Shown piece by piece: positions 5,656 through 7,950 of a stretch of DNA of 7,950 bases. Below the pieces are notes generated by a model. The model did not search any database and had not been told where the DNA came from. It worked only from the letters and a program-made list of their open reading frames with translations. Source of the stretch: JALQUL01 sp040382935 (GTDB lineage: Bacteria > Pseudomonadota > Gammaproteobacteria > Burkholderiales > Burkholderiaceae_C); the NCBI GenBank assembly GCA_040382935.1, contig JBEIEP010000067.1, positions 1 through 7,950 of the forward strand, written 5' to 3'. Positions within the stretch are counted from its first letter, which is position 1. Each line of letters begins with the position of its first letter. A program made the translations under genes and the position numbers.

Positions 5656-7275
5656 ATGAAAAATGCAAATACCACATTGGGCTTTGACTACATTATTGTG
5701 GGCGCAGGGTCTGCAGGTTGCATATTGGCCAATCGGCTCAGTGCAAACCCAAACTGTCGTGTCTTGTTGCTAGAAGCAGGTGGGCCATCCCAAGGTTTTT
5801 GGCTGCGATTGCCGGTAGGCTATTTCCGCACCATCAATGACCAACGTTTTTCGTGGCAATTTCCTGTGCAGTCTCAGCAAGAGACGGCCAATCGTGCCAT
5901 GACCTGGCCGCGCGGCAAAGTTTTGGGTGGTTCCAGCGCGATCAATGGCTTGCTATACATCCGCGGTCAACGCGCAGATTACGACGATTGGTCTGCACTT
6001 GGCGCCAGTGGATGGTCTTACAACGAGGTCTTGCCATTCTTCAAAAGCGCTGAATGTTATGAAGGTGGCGAGAGTGAATTTCATGGTTCAAAGGGTGAAC
6101 TGGGCGTTTCCAATTTGCGCAATGACCATCCTTACTGTGAGGCTTGGCTGAAGGCCGCTCACCAAGCCGGCCATCCCTTGAACGAAGATTTCAATGGCGC
6201 GCAATCCGACGGTATGGGCCGATACCAGTTAACTTTAAAAGGCCACTGGCGGTGCGATGCCGCAACGGCATTCCTCAAGCCAATCAAAGCCAGAACGAAT
6301 TTGACCATCGTGACTCATGCTCAGGTCACCAAGGTCGTGGTTGAAAAAGGACGTGCCTCTGGCGTTGAATGGCTTGCGCAGGGACAGCTGCAAAGAGCCA
6401 AGGCGGACACAGAAGTGGTGTTGTCGGCGGGTGCGCTTCAATCGCCGCAGTTGCTTCAATTGTCTGGTATTGGGCATCCCGATTTGCTGCAGCGATTTGG
6501 GATCCCTGTCGTGGCGCAAGCGCCAGAGGTGGGCGAAAATTTGCAAGACCACTATCAAGCGCGCGTCATCGTGAAGTTGCGAAAAAAACATTCGCTGAAC
6601 GACGATGTGCGCAACCCCATTCGTTTGGCTCAAATGGGTATGCAGTGGTTGTTTCAAAAGCGTGGTCCCTTAACAGTAGGCGCCGGCCAGGTGGGTGGGC
6701 TTGCTTGTACCGAATATGCTGAAAATGGAAGAGCCGATGTGCTTTTCAATGTCATGCCGTTGTCTGTTGATAAACCTGGCGATGCTTTGCATCGCTTCTC
6801 AGGCTTTTCTGCTTCGGCTACCCAATGCCGGCCACTGTCGCGCGGTAGCGTCCAAATCAATTCTGCAGACCCACTTGCTGCGCCCAGAATCTTGGCGAAT
6901 TATTTGCAAAATCCGCACGATGCCAAAGTTCTGGTGGCAGGCTTGAAGCAGCTGCGTGAAATTTTTGCGCAGCCTGCTTTTAATGAACTTGTCACAGGCG
7001 AGGAGCATTTTCCGGGTAATCACATCACCACGCCTTTGGCGTTAGAGCAGTTCGCACGCGAAAAGGGGGGCACGGTTTACCACCCTGTTGGTACGTGTCG
7101 TATGGGCGAAGACGCCAACGCGGTCGTCGATTCGCGCCTAAGGGTGCGAGGCGTGGATGGCCTGCGAGTTATCGATGCCTCTGTCATGCCGCGCATGGTG
7201 TCGACCAACACCAATGCTGCAGCCATCATGATAGGTGAAAAGGGTGCAGCCATGATGCTGGAAGACGCTGTTTAA
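5656..7275 (+). CDS. GMC-family FAD-dependent alcohol dehydrogenase
   Basis: This 539-residue flavoprotein (glucose-methanol-choline family) oxidises an alcohol to an aldehyde or ketone. Visible features are the FAD dinucleotide fold FDYIIVGAGSAG (10-21) with Glu40 in LLLEAG, GMC signature 1 PRGKVLGGSSAIN (85-97), signature 2 SAGALQSPQLLQLSGIG (257-273) and GENLQDH (293-299). Near the C-terminus are catalytic His476 in YHPVGTCRMG and the Asn pair 518/520 in STNTNAAA. Length is normal and no signal peptide is seen, so it is probably cytoplasmic. The reading frame stays open upstream to 5344, but that part is antisense to the dehydratase. The ATG at 5656 gives the usual short N-terminus. An ATG at 5617 with a ribosome site is the alternative. 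It lies 60 bases before the aldehyde dehydrogenase gene, which suggests consecutive oxidations. It resembles choline dehydrogenase, but no choline-pathway context is present, so a betA label is not justified. Confidence 0.92.
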   Translation: MKNANTTLGFDYIIVGAGSAGCILANRLSANPNCRVLLLEAGGPSQGFWLRLPVGYFRTINDQRFSWQFPVQSQQETANRAMTWPRGKVLGGSSAINGLLYIRGQRADYDDWSALGASGWSYNEVLPFFKSAECYEGGESEFHGSKGELGVSNLRNDHPYCEAWLKAAHQAGHPLNEDFNGAQSDGMGRYQLTLKGHWRCDAATAFLKPIKARTNLTIVTHAQVTKVVVEKGRASGVEWLAQGQLQRAKADTEVVLSAGALQSPQLLQLSGIGHPDLLQRFGIPVVAQAPEVGENLQDHYQARVIVKLRKKHSLNDDVRNPIRLAQMGMQWLFQKRGPLTVGAGQVGGLACTEYAENGRADVLFNVMPLSVDKPGDALHRFSGFSASATQCRPLSRGSVQINSADPLAAPRILANYLQNPHDAKVLVAGLKQLREIFAQPAFNELVTGEEHFPGNHITTPLALEQFAREKGGTVYHPVGTCRMGEDANAVVDSRLRVRGVDGLRVIDASVMPRMVSTNTNAAAIMIGEKGAAMMLEDAV

Positions 7276-7335
7276 ACGCCGGACCGATGTCATACGCTGT
7301 AAGGCAAAGTCTTTTTATTTTGAAGTGAATGATCC

Positions 7336-7950
7336 ATGTCCAACTATCCCCATGTTCAGCTTTACATCGATGGCCACTGGCGCGAGGGCGCTGATGCGCG
7401 TAAATTGCCGGTGCGCAACCCTGCCACAGGCGATGTCATGGGCGAGCTGGCTTGCGCAGAAACCTCTGACCTTGAAGAAGTTGCACAAGCTGCCCATCGT
7501 GGCTTTGATGTATGGCGAAAAATCAGTGCCTTTGACCGCTACAAAATGATGCGCAAGGCTGCACAATTGTTGCGTGACAGAGCTGAAACGGTGGCCCAGC
7601 TCATGACTTTGGAACAAGGCAAACCCTTGGCCGAAGCCCGCATGGAAGTGATGGCCGGCGCTGACACCATTGATTGGTTTGCCGAAGAGGGACGCCGCGC
7701 CTATGGCCGCGTTATTCCCGCGCGCCAAATGGATGTGTATCAACTGGTCATCAAAGAGCCGGTGGGGCCTGTGGCCGCGTTCACGCCTTGGAACTTTCCC
7801 ATTAATCAAATTGTGCGCAAGCTTGCTGCGGCCTTGGCTGCCGGTTGTTCCATCATCGTCAAAGCGCCAGAGGAGACGCCAGCGTCGCCCGCAGAACTGA
7901 TCCGTGTATTCATTGATGCGGGCGTGCCAGCAGGGGTTGTGAATTTGATC
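7336..7950 (+). CDS. NAD(P)-dependent aldehyde dehydrogenase, N-terminal part (runs off the window)
   Basis: The first 205 residues of an aldehyde dehydrogenase superfamily protein (family length is usually about 480-500) are present and open to the last base. The N-terminus has LYIDGHW and VRNPATGDVMGEL, typical of succinate-semialdehyde, 2-oxoglutarate-semialdehyde and glycolaldehyde dehydrogenases. FTPWNFP (149-155) contains the conserved oxyanion-hole Asn153. IIVKAPEETPASPAEL (173-188) carries the cofactor-contacting Lys176. The catalytic Cys and Glu lie beyond the window, so activity cannot be confirmed. The ATG at 7336 follows a modest purine-rich stretch, TGAAGTGA (7321-7328). It is probably co-transcribed with the GMC dehydrogenase and would oxidise its aldehyde product to a carboxylate. 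Substrate assignment is open. Confidence 0.92.
   Translation, partial: MSNYPHVQLYIDGHWREGADARKLPVRNPATGDVMGELACAETSDLEEVAQAAHRGFDVWRKISAFDRYKMMRKAAQLLRDRAETVAQLMTLEQGKPLAEARMEVMAGADTIDWFAEEGRRAYGRVIPARQMDVYQLVIKEPVGPVAAFTPWNFPINQIVRKLAAALAAGCSIIVKAPEETPASPAELIRVFIDAGVPAGVVNLI

Noticed and set aside
5619..5675. Longer N-terminus of the enolase-superfamily dehydratase
   Set aside because: It would overlap the GMC start region, and the added residues do not resemble the family, whose conserved part begins about 17 residues after the 5618 start.
7276..7335. Terminator or promoter between the GMC and aldehyde dehydrogenase genes
   Set aside because: The 60-base gap has no stable hairpin with a T run and no clear promoter pair. 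The simplest reading is one operon.

Overview
The window looks like chromosomal DNA of a betaproteobacterium, most likely Comamonadaceae-like. This rests on gene content, mid-range GC, and a tRNA-Ile(CAU) 3' half that resembles the betaproteobacterial form. The family placement is inference from remembered sequences, not a database result. All protein genes fit the uptake and oxidation or dehydration of a small organic acid, sugar acid or polyol. I see no phage, plasmid, insertion sequence, CRISPR array or defence system.

Layout: (1) Bases 1-100 hold the end of an RNA gene. Bases 58-100 match tRNA positions 34-76 for anticodon CAU. Bases 1-57 resemble the 3' end of a group I intron, and the rest of the intron and the 5' tRNA half lie left of the window. 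A rho-independent terminator follows at 111-138. (2) On the minus strand, 1607 to 176 encodes a split UxaA/GarD/SuyAB-type lyase: an 80-residue SAF-domain small subunit and a 402-residue large subunit whose start overlaps the small-subunit end. (3) A 124-base divergent spacer contains a perfect 14-bp palindrome. (4) On the plus strand, 1732-4361 encodes a complete NitT/TauT/SsuT-type ABC importer: permease, ATPase and Tat-exported binding protein. (5) On the minus strand, 5618 to 4449 encodes a mandelate racemase-type enolase-superfamily enzyme, probably an acid-sugar dehydratase. (6) A very short divergent spacer carries a 9-bp inverted repeat and a TATAAT box. (7) On the plus strand, 5656-7275 encodes a GMC-family FAD alcohol dehydrogenase. 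It is followed 60 bases later by an NAD(P)-dependent aldehyde dehydrogenase that runs off the right edge.

How the genes may work together (inference): the ABC system imports an anionic substrate. The GMC enzyme and the aldehyde dehydrogenase would oxidise an alcohol to an aldehyde and then an acid. The enolase-superfamily enzyme and the UxaA-like lyase would remove water, or another leaving group, from hydroxy acids to give 2-oxo acids. The substrate cannot be named from sequence alone. The most notable points are the intron-interrupted tRNA end, the loss of conserved cysteine motifs in the UxaA-like large subunit, and the compact GMC/dehydratase divergent control region.
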